Source: Euzebya sp051004735
GTDB taxonomy: Bacteria; Actinomycetota; Nitriliruptoria; Euzebyales; Euzebyaceae
Direction: 5' to 3'
Assembly (NCBI GenBank): GCA_051004735.1
Contig: JBPCKA010000105.1
Location: 31,657 to 95,656 of the forward strand
Length of the DNA stretch: 64,000 bases
Shown: positions 41,711 through 50,818 of the stretch, in pieces
Position numbering within the stretch: the stretch's first letter is position 1
Layout: the number at the start of each line of letters is the position of its first letter
Position numbers and translations under genes: made by a program
Notes under the pieces: model-generated
Told to the model about the DNA's origin: nothing
The model's input: the letters and a program-made list of their open reading frames with translations, nothing else
Databases searched by the model: none

Positions 41711-42433
41711 GTGGCCCACTACATCGCGGACGGCATCGTGCTGCGCACCTACAAGTTGGGTGAGGCGGATCGGATCCTTCATGTGCTCAGCCCCGTCCAG
41801 GGGCTGATCCGAGCAGTCGCCAAGGGAGTCCGTCGTCCCGGCTCGCGGTTCGGCGGTCGCCTGGAGCCCTTCGGTCATGTGCAGTTGCAGCTGTACCAGG
41901 GTCGCAACCTGGACACGGTGACCCAGGCAGAACTGATCACCCCGCACGCGCAGGTTCGTCAGGATTGGGTGGCGTCCGCCTGCGCAGCGACGATGGTCGA
42001 GGCATGTGATCACCTGGCACAACAGGGGGAGCGGGCCACGTCGATGTTCCTCCTGCTGAAGGACGCGTTGGGAGTCCTTGACGCCGGACCGGCCAGGCCG
42101 GCGGCCGTCCTGGATGCCTTCCTGATGCGATTGGCTGCGCAGGAGGGGTTCAGCCCCTCACTGCACGCGTGCATCACCTGTGGCACCCAGGCCGACATCG
42201 TCTCGTTCCACGTGGCTGGCGGGGGGGTGCTGTGTGCGGCGGACACACCGGCCGGCCTGCAGAGGATCGCAGCTGATGCCTTGCATAACCTGCGTTTGCT
42301 CAGCGGGGGCTCGTGGACGGAGGTGGCCCAGGGAACCGCGCCAATTCCCCGTGCGGTGGGGCCCCTGATTCGGGCGTACCTGTCCTATCACCTGGCCGCC
42401 ACGCTGAGAGCGTGGGAGTCCGTGCCCCGATGA
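41711..42433 (+). CDS. recO: RecO, DNA repair/recombination mediator
   Basis: 240 residues. The N-terminal OB fold starts AHYIADGIVLRTYKLGEADRI; the C-terminal helical domain contains the cysteine motif HACITCGTQADIVSFHVAGGG with a later Cys (VLCAAD). RecO loads RecA onto SSB-coated DNA with RecR. GTG start at 41711. It overlaps uppS by 4 bases. Confidence 0.93.
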   Translation: MAHYIADGIVLRTYKLGEADRILHVLSPVQGLIRAVAKGVRRPGSRFGGRLEPFGHVQLQLYQGRNLDTVTQAELITPHAQVRQDWVASACAATMVEACDHLAQQGERATSMFLLLKDALGVLDAGPARPAAVLDAFLMRLAAQEGFSPSLHACITCGTQADIVSFHVAGGGVLCAADTPAGLQRIAADALHNLRLLSGGSWTEVAQGTAPIPRAVGPLIRAYLSYHLAATLRAWESVPR

Positions 42434-43140
42434 GCGCGGGCGATCTTCCCGAGCACGTGGGAATCATCATGGATGGCAACGGTCGCTGGGCCAAGCAGCG
42501 CGGACTGCCCCGCACTGACGGTCATCAACAGGGCGAGCAGGCGCTGTTCGACGCCGTCGAGGGAGCCTTGGACGTCGGGCTTACCTGGATGACGGTATAC
42601 GCGTTCTCCACGGAGAACTGGAGACGACCTCCCAGCGAGGTTGCGTTCATCATGTGGTTCAACCGGGATCTGCTGCAGCGCAGGGCGCAGGAGTTGAACG
42701 ATCGCGAGGTACGTGTCCGCTTCATCGGTCGTAAGAAGCGCCCGATCCCGCGGAGCCTGTTGCGCATCATGGAACAGACCGAAGAGCTGACGGCAGGAAA
42801 CAGCCGGATGACCTTACAGATCGCGTTCAACTACGGTGGCCGTGCCGAGTTGGTCGATGCGGCCAGAGAGTTGGCTCGTGACGTGGAACAGGGCCGCGTC
42901 AAGCCTGACAGGATCAACGAGAAGTCTCTGCGTTCCCGCCTGTACAGCCCGGATGCGCCTGATGTCGACCTGATGATCCGCACCTCCGGTGAGCGGCGGC
43001 TGAGCAACTTCATGCTCTGGGAGGCGGCCTACGCTGAGCTGGTATTCGATGACGTGTTGTGGCCCGACTTCCGGCGCGAGCATCTTCACCGCGCCGTGGA
43101 GGAGTTCCGTCGCCGCACCCGGCGATTCGGTGCGGTATGA
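42430..43140 (+). CDS. uppS: Isoprenyl (undecaprenyl-type) diphosphate synthase, cis
   Basis: 236 residues from ATG 42430 (ATGA overlap with recO). It adds isopentenyl units in cis to make the polyprenyl carrier for wall synthesis. Diagnostic motifs are HVGIIMDGNGRWAKQRG (about 8-24, with the catalytic Asp), TVYAFSTENWRRP and RTSGERRLSNFMLWEAAYAEL near the C-terminus. Actinobacteria often have two such enzymes with different chain lengths; which one this is cannot be told. Confidence 0.94.
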   Translation: MSAGDLPEHVGIIMDGNGRWAKQRGLPRTDGHQQGEQALFDAVEGALDVGLTWMTVYAFSTENWRRPPSEVAFIMWFNRDLLQRRAQELNDREVRVRFIGRKKRPIPRSLLRIMEQTEELTAGNSRMTLQIAFNYGGRAELVDAARELARDVEQGRVKPDRINEKSLRSRLYSPDAPDVDLMIRTSGERRLSNFMLWEAAYAELVFDDVLWPDFRREHLHRAVEEFRRRTRRFGAV

Positions 43141-43162
43141 CGCGTGTTCGCGGTGTCGGGAC

Positions 43163-44662
43163 TCAGCTCAGCGGCGTGAGCAGCTGATCCACTGGCGCGA
43201 AGTCATCACGCAGGACGCGGGCGCCGTCGATGAAGGCAGTCAGCCCGGCCGGATCGGCGATGATGACGTCGTCATCTCCGCGAGAGATGGCCCGGGCCTG
43301 AATCGCCTGTGCCGGCAGTTGCGTGTCCGAGCCGATCATGACGAAGTTGCCACCGTCCCTGCCTGCCAGACGTTGTGGCGGGGCGATGACCGCGATGTGG
43401 TCAAACACTTGCCGAAGCGTTGCTGCCTCAGCTCTGGCGAAGCCCAGATCGCCATAGTCGATCAGGTTGATGGCATACAGGCCGCCCGGACGAAGCACCC
43501 GGGATATGTCGCTGATCATCTCGCGTGTGGTCAGGTGCCACGGCACCGCCTGCCCACCGAACGCGTCGCCGATCACCAGGTCGTAGCGACCGTCGGCCTC
43601 GTCCTGCAGATTGATCCTGGCATCGCCCGTGCGCACCTGGAGGTCATCCGACAGCACCAAGCCGAGTTCCCGCTGCGCCAACTCCACCAGCGCGGGATCA
43701 AGCTCCAGCACTTTTGAGTACGTACCCGGTCGCGTGGCCGCGAGGTACTGGGGAAGGGAGAAGCCGCCTCCCCCGATGTGAAGCACATCCAGGGACTGCC
43801 CTGGTGGTGCGAAGGTCTGCAGCACATCGGACAACGCCTGGGCGTAGGTGAATTCCAGATATGTGGGGTCCGCCAGATCCACATAGGAATGGCGCAAGGT
43901 GTCCAGTCGCAACAGTCGACCGCTGGGTCGCGCGGGGTCGGTCTCCACACGCGCGCAGAAGTATGCGCTCTCCACCTGGCATGGCGACACGGCAGTAAGG
44001 CCCAGTGCACCGGTTGCCACGGCCAATACGACCGCTGAGGAGATGATCGATCGACTTTGCGCGTCGTGGGGCAGGCGCACCCACAGGGCCAGGCCGATCA
44101 CCAGCAGCGAACCACCGACGGTGTACAGGATCGGCGGTGTCGGCAGTGTTGCCACCAGCAGGAATCCGGTGCAGAAGGTGCCGAATATCCCTCCAGCGGT
44201 GCCCACCGCGGATAGTCGCCCGACCACCGCCCCGGTGTGGTCCAGGCTGTTCAGTTGAAGCTTCACCACCGTGGGGGACACCGCGGACAACACGGCGGCA
44301 GGCAGGAAGAACGCGACAAGGGCCAGCGTGACGATGGCGATGGGGCCCCGTCCCAGCCCAGCGGCTCCGAACAGTCTGATCAGCGGCAATGCGGCGATGG
44401 ACAGCGCCCCACCGATGACCAGGACAGGCCCCAGCAGGCGGCGTGGGTCAACGCGGTCGGCCATGCGTCCGCCATACCAGGTCCCCGTGGCGATTCCCGC
44501 CAGCACCACACCAATGATCCCGGTGAACGTCTCCAGGGTGACGCCGACGTAGGGCGCCAGCAAGCGACCGGCCAGAATCTCCAACACCAAAACTGCGGCG
44601 GAGGTGTAGAAGACCAGGGAGGTGGCAAGAAGGGACGACATGGCATGCGCGATGGTAGGCAC
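43163..44662 (-). CDS. Membrane-fused spermidine-synthase-like protein
   Basis: 499 residues. About seven N-terminal helices (residues 8-235; VFYTSAAVLVLEILAGRLLAP, GVVLAGIATGTWYGGRMAD) are followed by a Rossmann methyltransferase-like domain (about 260-490) of the spermidine synthase family: LDVLHIGGGGFSLPQYLA, KVLELDPALVELAQ, and YDLVIGDAFGGQAVPWHLTT. The GDAF motif stands where true synthases have the catalytic Asp. Whether it makes polyamines is unknown. The GTG start at 44662 has GAGGA upstream. Convergent with uppS and divergent from the GGDEF-EAL gene. Confidence 0.87.
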   Translation of the reverse strand: MPTIAHAMSSLLATSLVFYTSAAVLVLEILAGRLLAPYVGVTLETFTGIIGVVLAGIATGTWYGGRMADRVDPRRLLGPVLVIGGALSIAALPLIRLFGAAGLGRGPIAIVTLALVAFFLPAAVLSAVSPTVVKLQLNSLDHTGAVVGRLSAVGTAGGIFGTFCTGFLLVATLPTPPILYTVGGSLLVIGLALWVRLPHDAQSRSIISSAVVLAVATGALGLTAVSPCQVESAYFCARVETDPARPSGRLLRLDTLRHSYVDLADPTYLEFTYAQALSDVLQTFAPPGQSLDVLHIGGGGFSLPQYLAATRPGTYSKVLELDPALVELAQRELGLVLSDDLQVRTGDARINLQDEADGRYDLVIGDAFGGQAVPWHLTTREMISDISRVLRPGGLYAINLIDYGDLGFARAEAATLRQVFDHIAVIAPPQRLAGRDGGNFVMIGSDTQLPAQAIQARAISRGDDDVIIADPAGLTAFIDGARVLRDDFAPVDQLLTPLS

Positions 44663-44739
44663 CGGTGATCCTCGTCACAGATCGGGGCTGATAGTGACAC
44701 TGTTGGCGTTGGCTTCAGGTTTGGGTCTGTCTTGCCGAA

Positions 44740-44745
44740 TAGCGT
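44740..44745 (+). promoter_or_regulatory. -10 hexamer TAGCGT before the GGDEF-EAL gene
   Basis: TAGCGT is the best TAnnnT hexamer in the 124-base divergent gap, 41 bases before the GTG at 44787. The -35 is unclear. Confidence 0.3.
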
Positions 44746-44786
44746 GGGGACGGCGACGATGGCGCGCCGGAGTCCCTTGACAACTG

Positions 44787-47330
44787 GTGGCTTCAACGAA
44801 CGCGACACAGTCCGATCAGACCACCCTCACTGAGCCCGACCTCCCCCCCGCTGATGGTGTAGACACCGCTGCGAAATCGCGGCGGCCGCTACGGGACACG
44901 ATTCAGGGCCGCATCATGACACTGGTGGCCGTCCTGTTGTTGTTGTTCGCGCTGGGCAGCATGGGGTTGACCCTGGCCTCGCAGCGCAGTTCAGCGGAGC
45001 GGCAGATCAGGCTGCAGGCAGAATCGGTTGGTGCGCTCTACGCGGACATCGTTACACCTGTGGTGACCGGGACCACGCAGCTGGACCAGATTGCCGGGGT
45101 GCTGGGGCCGACCTCGACGGTCTCCGCTGTGTTGGTGCTGGACGATGCCGGCCGACCGGTGGTCGGTGACACCGACGTCCATGCTGCTGCGGTGTCGAGG
45201 TGGCAGGCAGAGGTGTCGGCCGATGGCGTAGGGGACACCATCGACATCGCGCGGGAGGGTGCTACCGCGGAGGTGACCTATCCGTTGCAGGATGAGGGGC
45301 GCCAGGCCGGTGTGCTGATCTTCGACCTGGATGTCAGTCGGGTGAACGAGGACCTGGTGGGACTCTGGATCAGTCGACTGGTCGCCGCACTGCTGTTTGT
45401 GGTGGGGGGCACGTTGGTCACGTTCGTGCTCAGCCGACCGACCGCGCGTCGACTGCGATGGTTGACGGCGTATGCCCAGGACAGCGCCGAACGCGTTCTT
45501 CCTGACCTCCTGGCCGCTGCCACGTCGGGTCGGATCGACCCTGCGCAGATCCAGTTGTCGGCCCTCCACGTCGGAGGGTCTGACGAGGTCGGTGTGCTGG
45601 CCCAGGCATTAGAGGCGCACACCCTGGCTGTTGAGGAGTTGGCTCGAGGATTCGCCGGTCAGATCGCCGGCGCCGACGCCCGGTTCCGAGCCGGTTTCCA
45701 GCGCAGCCCCTCAGCCATGTCCATTGTCAATTCTGCGGGCACGATTGTTGAGGCGAACCAGGCCTTCGCGGACCTGATCGGGGTGGCTGACCCTGAGTTG
45801 ATGGCCGGACAGCGCTGGTTGGGTCATGTGCATGAGGAGGACCAGGCGTTCTGCGAGGCCGTGTTGCGTGGGGATGCCAACGTCGAGCCAACCACGATCC
45901 GCTATGTGCGGGTGAATGGCGAGGTGGCCCACGTGCTGCAGACGTGGGTGACGGTGACCGGACCAGACGGCGAGCAGGTGTGCTTCCTGCAAGGCCAGGA
46001 CGTGTCGGAGACGCGCAGGGCTACCGAGACTCTGCAGCACCTGGCGTTCACGGACTTGCTGACCGGCCTGCCGAACCGCGGATCACTGGAAACCCGTCTG
46101 GCCGAGATCGCCAAGGACGTCAGCCCTTCACACCTGGCCGGGATGGCCATGCTCGACCTGGACCGCTTCAAGCTGATCAACGACAGCTTGGGGCACCACG
46201 AGGGCGACAAGGTGCTCCGTGCGGTCGGTAAGCGTTTGCGCGCGGCGATCCCATCGGGGGCGATGGTCGCCCGGACCGGGGGCGATGAGTTCGCTGTCGT
46301 CGTGACCGACCTGCCGGAGCCCGAGGTGATGGGGCTTTTGGCCGAGCGTCTGATCTCGGTGTTGGAGGCACCGATCGCCATCGGCGGACGCCGCTTTTAT
46401 GTCACCGCCAGCGTCGGGTTGGCGGTGGCGGCCCACCCCAGCGCGGTTGACGCACTGGGTGCGCAGGCGGATGCGGCGTCCTACGCCGCCAAGTCGAGTG
46501 GTCGACGCCGCTGGCTGATGTTCGATTCGACGATGGCCCAGCAGGCGACAGAACGGCTGGCGCTTGAAAACGATCTGCGCGAGGCGCTGGGGGACCGGCA
46601 GTTGGAGTTGCACTACCAGCCCATCGTCGACAGTGTGGAGCGCCGGCTTACCGGGATGGAGGCGCTGGTCCGGTGGCGCCACCCTGAGAGAGGGTTGCTC
46701 AGCCCCGACACGTTCATCGGATTGGCCGAGGACACGGGCCTGATCACCCTGCTCGGCTGGGAGGTTCTTGACCTGGCGCTGTCCGACATCACCAGACTTG
46801 ATGGCGTTGCCGGGATCGATGACACCTGGCGCATGTCGGTGAACGTCTCGCCCGCGCAGCTACGTCATCCTGAGTTTGTGGCCGACGTCGCACGGAAACT
46901 GCGGACACACGATGTGCCGGCCGAACGGCTGATGCTTGAGATCACCGAATCGATGCTGGTCGAGGATGACATCATCGATCGTCTGCAGGACCTGCGGAAG
47001 TTGGGGATCTGGGTGGCGTTGGACGACTTCGGTACGGGCTACACCGGCGTCGCCTACCTGTCCCGCGTCGGGGTCGATGTCCTGAAAGTCGACAGATCGA
47101 TCGTGCAGCGGGCGAACGATGAACGCGGCTATGCGGTCCTGCGCGCCATCGGTCAACTGGGAGTGGCCCTTGGCATGACGGTCGTGGCCGAGGGGATCGA
47201 GACAGAGGAAGAGGCCAGGCTTGCCACCGAGTGCAGTTGCGACCGTTTGCAGGGATTCGGCATCAGTCGCCCCGTTCCCGTTGCTGACATCGCCACGCGG
47301 GTCCTGCCGAAGATGGCACGCTCGAACTGA
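44787..47330 (+). CDS. Membrane PAS-GGDEF-EAL cyclic-di-GMP protein
   Basis: 847 residues. Helix 1 (about 46-67) and helix 2 (about 195-217) flank an extracellular sensor domain. A HAMP-like/linker region, a PAS domain (about 295-405), a GGDEF domain (about 410-570) with intact GGDEF at 498-502, and an EAL domain (about 590-840) follow. The EAL domain has GMEALVRW at about 624 and DDFGTGYTG near 750. Both catalytic motifs look complete, so it could make and degrade c-di-GMP. The I-site (RxxD, five residues before GGDEF) is not obvious. The GTG start at 44787 lacks a good ribosome site, so the N-terminus is uncertain. Confidence 0.92.
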   Translation: MASTNATQSDQTTLTEPDLPPADGVDTAAKSRRPLRDTIQGRIMTLVAVLLLLFALGSMGLTLASQRSSAERQIRLQAESVGALYADIVTPVVTGTTQLDQIAGVLGPTSTVSAVLVLDDAGRPVVGDTDVHAAAVSRWQAEVSADGVGDTIDIAREGATAEVTYPLQDEGRQAGVLIFDLDVSRVNEDLVGLWISRLVAALLFVVGGTLVTFVLSRPTARRLRWLTAYAQDSAERVLPDLLAAATSGRIDPAQIQLSALHVGGSDEVGVLAQALEAHTLAVEELARGFAGQIAGADARFRAGFQRSPSAMSIVNSAGTIVEANQAFADLIGVADPELMAGQRWLGHVHEEDQAFCEAVLRGDANVEPTTIRYVRVNGEVAHVLQTWVTVTGPDGEQVCFLQGQDVSETRRATETLQHLAFTDLLTGLPNRGSLETRLAEIAKDVSPSHLAGMAMLDLDRFKLINDSLGHHEGDKVLRAVGKRLRAAIPSGAMVARTGGDEFAVVVTDLPEPEVMGLLAERLISVLEAPIAIGGRRFYVTASVGLAVAAHPSAVDALGAQADAASYAAKSSGRRRWLMFDSTMAQQATERLALENDLREALGDRQLELHYQPIVDSVERRLTGMEALVRWRHPERGLLSPDTFIGLAEDTGLITLLGWEVLDLALSDITRLDGVAGIDDTWRMSVNVSPAQLRHPEFVADVARKLRTHDVPAERLMLEITESMLVEDDIIDRLQDLRKLGIWVALDDFGTGYTGVAYLSRVGVDVLKVDRSIVQRANDERGYAVLRAIGQLGVALGMTVVAEGIETEEEARLATECSCDRLQGFGISRPVPVADIATRVLPKMARSN

Positions 47331-47334
47331 CTGA

Positions 47335-47346
47335 GGGGCGAGCCCC
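47335..47346 (+). terminator. Hairpin after the GGDEF-EAL gene
   Basis: GGGGC GA GCCCC, 4 bases after the stop codon. Short, no T-run; low confidence. Confidence 0.3.
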
Positions 47347-47357
47347 GGTCACGTAGG

Positions 47358-47363
47358 TAGAGT
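47358..47363 (+). promoter_or_regulatory. -10 hexamer TAGAGT of deoC
   Basis: TAGAGT lies 10 bases before ATG 47374, preceded by ACGTAGG. This spacing would put the transcript start almost at the ATG, and it argues against the slightly upstream GTG at 47362. Confidence 0.45.
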
Positions 47364-47373
47364 GCCGGATGAC

Positions 47374-48339
47374 ATGACTGATCTCGCCGTCGCGCCGCCA
47401 GGTCTGTCCGACCTACCGGAGCCAGCCGCCTCCAACGGCACGTTGACCCGCTTCCTGCACGGACTGCCCGGGGTGGACACCGTGGGCGTAGCCGGGCGGG
47501 TCGAGCAACTTGGCACCCGCTCGATCAAGAACCAGGCCAAGGACTGGGCCCTGGACATGGTCATCCGGATGATCGACCTGACCACCCTTGAGGGCGCCGA
47601 TACGCCGGGCAAGGTCCAGTCCCTGGCGCGCAAGGGACTGCGGCCGGATCCTGATGACCTGGACTGCCCGGCCGTTGCGGCAATCTGCGTCTACCCCGAC
47701 ATGGTGGGCGATGTGGCTGAGGTGACCGCCGGTACCACGGTCAAGATCGCTGCGGTTGCCACGGCCTTCCCCTCGGGGCGTGCAGCGCTGGACATCAAGC
47801 TCGCCGACACCGCTCAGGCGGTTGAGGCCGGTGCGGATGAGATCGACATGGTCATCGACCGGGGAGCGTTTCTGACTGGCCACTACCAGCGTGTGCTGCA
47901 CGAGATCGAGCAGACCAAGCAGGCCTGCGGCGCAGCCCACCTCAAGGTGATCCTTGAGACCGGTGAGTTAGCGACGCTGGACAACGTGAGGCGTGCCAGC
48001 ATGCTGGCCATGATCGCAGGGGCCGACTTCATCAAAACCTCCACCGGCAAGATCGCCCCGGCCGCCACCCGGGAGGTCACGCTGGTCATGCTGCAGGCTG
48101 TCGTTGACTACCAGGCAGCCACGGGCCGACGGGTGGGGGTCAAGGCGGCCGGTGGGATCCGGACGAGCAAGGATGCCATCCGCTACCTGGTCCTGGTCAA
48201 CGAAACCGCGGGCGAACAGTGGCTGACCCCCGACGCGTTTCGAATCGGCGCGTCCAGCCTGCTGAACGATGTGCTGTTACAGCGCCGCCGCCGCCTGTCC
48301 GGGGTGTATGAGGGTCCTGACTACGTGACGATCGACTAG
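47374..48339 (+). CDS. deoC: Deoxyribose-phosphate aldolase
   Basis: 321-residue class I aldolase splitting 2-deoxyribose-5-phosphate into acetaldehyde and glyceraldehyde-3-phosphate. The Schiff-base lysine is in ADFIKTSTGK (about K221) and the second lysine in VGVKAAGGIRT; DLTTLEGADTPGK and EIDMVIDRGAF are family motifs. It has the ~100-residue N-terminal extension typical of actinobacterial DeoC. Two aldehyde dehydrogenase-type genes follow at once, which could oxidise the released acetaldehyde. Confidence 0.94.
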   Translation: MTDLAVAPPGLSDLPEPAASNGTLTRFLHGLPGVDTVGVAGRVEQLGTRSIKNQAKDWALDMVIRMIDLTTLEGADTPGKVQSLARKGLRPDPDDLDCPAVAAICVYPDMVGDVAEVTAGTTVKIAAVATAFPSGRAALDIKLADTAQAVEAGADEIDMVIDRGAFLTGHYQRVLHEIEQTKQACGAAHLKVILETGELATLDNVRRASMLAMIAGADFIKTSTGKIAPAATREVTLVMLQAVVDYQAATGRRVGVKAAGGIRTSKDAIRYLVLVNETAGEQWLTPDAFRIGASSLLNDVLLQRRRRLSGVYEGPDYVTID

Positions 48340-48343
48340 CACC

Positions 48344-49780
48344 ATGACTGTCTTCGAGTACGCACCAGCCCCCCAGGCCACCGACGTGGTGGACATCCGG
48401 CCCTCCTACGGTTTGTTCATCAACGGGGAGTTCACCTCCGGCACCGGTGGCACCCGCAAGACCGTCAACCCGGCGACGGAGGAGGTTCTGGCCGAGGTGT
48501 CCGATGCCTCACCGGAGGATGTCGCCGCGGCCGTTGCGGCGGCGCGCCGGGCCCAGCAGAAGGTCTGGGGTCCAATGCCAGGGGCCGAGCGGGCCAAGTA
48601 TCTGTATCGCATCGCCCGACTGATTGCCGAGCGCAGTCGCGAACTGGCGGTGCTTGAGACGATTGACAACGGCAAGCCCATCCGTGAGTCGCGGGACGCG
48701 GATCTGCCACTGGTCAGCGCGCACTTCTTCTACTACGCCGGTTGGGCCGACAAACTGGGCCACGCCGGGTACGGCACTGATCCGCAGCCATTGGGGGTTG
48801 CCGGCCAGATCATCCCGTGGAACTTTCCGCTGCTGATGGCGGCGTGGAAGCTGGCGCCTGCGCTGGCAGCGGGCAACACCGTGGTGTTGAAGCCGGCTGA
48901 AACCACGCCTCTGAGCGCACTTCATCTGGGTCAACTGTTGCAGCAGGCCGACCTTCCGCCGGGGGTGGTGAACATTGTGACCGGCGCCGGTCAGACCGGC
49001 GAGGCCCTGGTGAACAGCGCGGTGGACAAGATCGCCTTCACCGGCTCCACGGCAGTGGGCAAGGCCATTCAGCGCCAGATCGCGGGGACCGGGAAGTCGT
49101 TGACCCTGGAGTTGGGCGGCAAGGCCGCCAATGTGGTGTTCGACGATGCTCCCCTGGACCAGGCGGTGGAGGGGATCGTCAACGGCATCTTCTTCAACCA
49201 GGGTCACGTCTGCTGCGCGGGTAGCCGACTGCTGGTGCAGGAGTCCATCGCCGACGCCCTGCTGGAACGCCTCAAGGCGCGTATGTCCACCTTGCGCCTG
49301 GGTGATCCGATGGACAAGAACACCGACATCGGGGCGATCAACTCCTCCCAACAACTCAGCCGCATCACCCAACTGACCCAGGCAGGCGAGGATGAGGGCG
49401 CGCAGCGCTGGTCCCCAAGCTGTCAGCTACCGGACAAAGGATTCTGGTTTCCGCCGACGTTGTTCAGCCACGCCAGCCAGGCCATGCGGATCGCCCGCGA
49501 GGAGATCTTCGGTCCTGTCTTGACCGTGCTGACCTTCCGAACGCCCGAGGAGGCGGTGGCCAAGGCCAACAACACCCCCTACGGCCTGTCTGCCGGGGTG
49601 TGGACGGAGAAGGGCAGCAGGATCCTGTGGATGGCCCAGCGGCTGCGCGCGGGCGTCGTGTGGTCAAACACATTCAACCGGTTTGACCCGACCAGCCCGT
49701 TCGGGGGCTACAAGGAATCCGGGTTCGGCCGCGAGGGCGGACGCCAGGGCCTTGAGGGCTACCTGCGAGAGATGAGCTGA
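48344..49780 (+). CDS. Aldehyde dehydrogenase (NAD(P)+), full length
   Basis: 478 residues. Motifs: IIPWNFPLLMAAWKLAPALA (cofactor site), FTGSTAVGKAI, LELGGKAANVVFDDA with the general-base Glu, and catalytic cysteine in FFNQGHVCCAGSR (about C290), then EEIFGPVLTV. All catalytic residues are present. Start 4 bases after deoC. Role: probably acetaldehyde oxidation after DeoC, inferred from the operon. The stop overlaps the next start as TGATG. Confidence 0.92.
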   Translation: MTVFEYAPAPQATDVVDIRPSYGLFINGEFTSGTGGTRKTVNPATEEVLAEVSDASPEDVAAAVAAARRAQQKVWGPMPGAERAKYLYRIARLIAERSRELAVLETIDNGKPIRESRDADLPLVSAHFFYYAGWADKLGHAGYGTDPQPLGVAGQIIPWNFPLLMAAWKLAPALAAGNTVVLKPAETTPLSALHLGQLLQQADLPPGVVNIVTGAGQTGEALVNSAVDKIAFTGSTAVGKAIQRQIAGTGKSLTLELGGKAANVVFDDAPLDQAVEGIVNGIFFNQGHVCCAGSRLLVQESIADALLERLKARMSTLRLGDPMDKNTDIGAINSSQQLSRITQLTQAGEDEGAQRWSPSCQLPDKGFWFPPTLFSHASQAMRIAREEIFGPVLTVLTFRTPEEAVAKANNTPYGLSAGVWTEKGSRILWMAQRLRAGVVWSNTFNRFDPTSPFGGYKESGFGREGGRQGLEGYLREMS

Positions 49781-50646
49781 TGGCGGGCCGTGTGGATGTT
49801 CGAAAGACCTACAAGCTGTACATCGGTGGCGCCTTTCCACGTTCAGAATCAGGGCGGACCTACGTCGTCAGCGACCACCGGGAGGGCTTCTTGGCCAATG
49901 CCGCCATGGCCAGTCGCAAGGATGCACGCGATGCGGTTGTGGCAGCCCGAAAGGCCTTCGGCGGCTGGGCTGACCGAACGGCCTACAACCGGGGTCAGAT
50001 CCTGTACCGGGTCGCTGAGATTCTGGAAGGGCGGCGCGATCAGCTGACGGATGAGATCGCCGCGGCCGAAGGACTCACCACCCGCAAGGCCGCCGCCGAG
50101 GTGGACGCCGCGGTTGATCGTTGGGTGTGGTACGCGGGCTGGACGGACAAGCTGACCCAGGTCATGGGCGGGGCCAACCCCGTGGCAGGGCCGTACTTCA
50201 ACCTGACCTCGCCCGAACCGACTGGCATCGTCGCGGTCGCGGCGCCCCAGGACTCAAGCCTGTTAGGACTGGTCAGCGTGATGGCTCCTGCCATCGCCTG
50301 CGGCAATGTCGTGGTGGTGGTTGCCGCGCAGGAACGACCCATTCCCGCCATAACCCTCAGCGAAATCCTGCATACCAGCGATGTGCCTGGGGGCGTTGTG
50401 AACATCCTCACGGGTGTCACAGCCGAGTTGATGCCGGTGCTAGCAGCGCACATGGATGTCAACGCAGTGGACCTTGCCGGTGTTGCCAGTGAGGACCTTG
50501 TCGACCTCGAGATCGCTGCTGCCGACTCGACAAAACGCATCATTGCTCGTCCTCAGGCCGAGGATTCGTGGCATACTGCCCCCGGCCTCCAACGACTCCG
50601 CAAGTCGATGGAGCTCAAAACGGTGTGGCATCCGATCGGAACCTGA
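49780..50646 (+). CDS. Half-length aldehyde-dehydrogenase homologue without catalytic domain
   Basis: 288 residues, against about 480 for the family. It aligns with the N-terminal part: KTYKLYIGGAFPRSESGRTY, DAVVAARKAFGGWADRTAYNRGQ, EPTGIVAVAAPQDSSLLGLVSVM, DVPGGVVNILTG. The reading then ends after a short unrelated tail (STKRIIARPQAEDSWHTAPG), so the catalytic cysteine and glutamate are absent. There is no frameshift trace of the missing half downstream. It is coupled to the full-length enzyme by a one-base overlap, which suggests a conserved non-catalytic partner subunit rather than decay. Confidence 0.85.
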   Translation: MAGRVDVRKTYKLYIGGAFPRSESGRTYVVSDHREGFLANAAMASRKDARDAVVAARKAFGGWADRTAYNRGQILYRVAEILEGRRDQLTDEIAAAEGLTTRKAAAEVDAAVDRWVWYAGWTDKLTQVMGGANPVAGPYFNLTSPEPTGIVAVAAPQDSSLLGLVSVMAPAIACGNVVVVVAAQERPIPAITLSEILHTSDVPGGVVNILTGVTAELMPVLAAHMDVNAVDLAGVASEDLVDLEIAAADSTKRIIARPQAEDSWHTAPGLQRLRKSMELKTVWHPIGT

Positions 50647-50682
50647 TCACTACGCTGCGCCAAGAGTCAACTACAACAGTAG

Positions 50683-50711
50683 TGGACATTGAAGTGGCTG
50701 AGGCCTACGCT
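50683..50711 (+). promoter_or_regulatory. Promoter of the amino-acid transporter operon
   Basis: TGGACA (50683-50688), a 17-base spacer and TACGCT (50706-50711) resemble a housekeeping promoter. It lies in the 172-base gap before the binding-protein gene, leaving a leader of about 100 bases with AAGGGA near the start codon. Confidence 0.5.
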
Positions 50712-50818
50712 TCGCTCACTGGTCCGTGGCGGCGGCCGTTCTGGTGTTCCACCAGATCCACACGGTGGCAACGCCACGATCAAAGACCATCAAACCCGTG
50801 ATCTGTGAAGGGAAACAC

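Noticed and set aside
49780..50818. Idea that the short aldehyde dehydrogenase is a frameshifted pseudogene
   Set aside because: No catalytic half was found in any frame up to the transporter gene, the gap holds a promoter instead, and the frame is clean and coupled.
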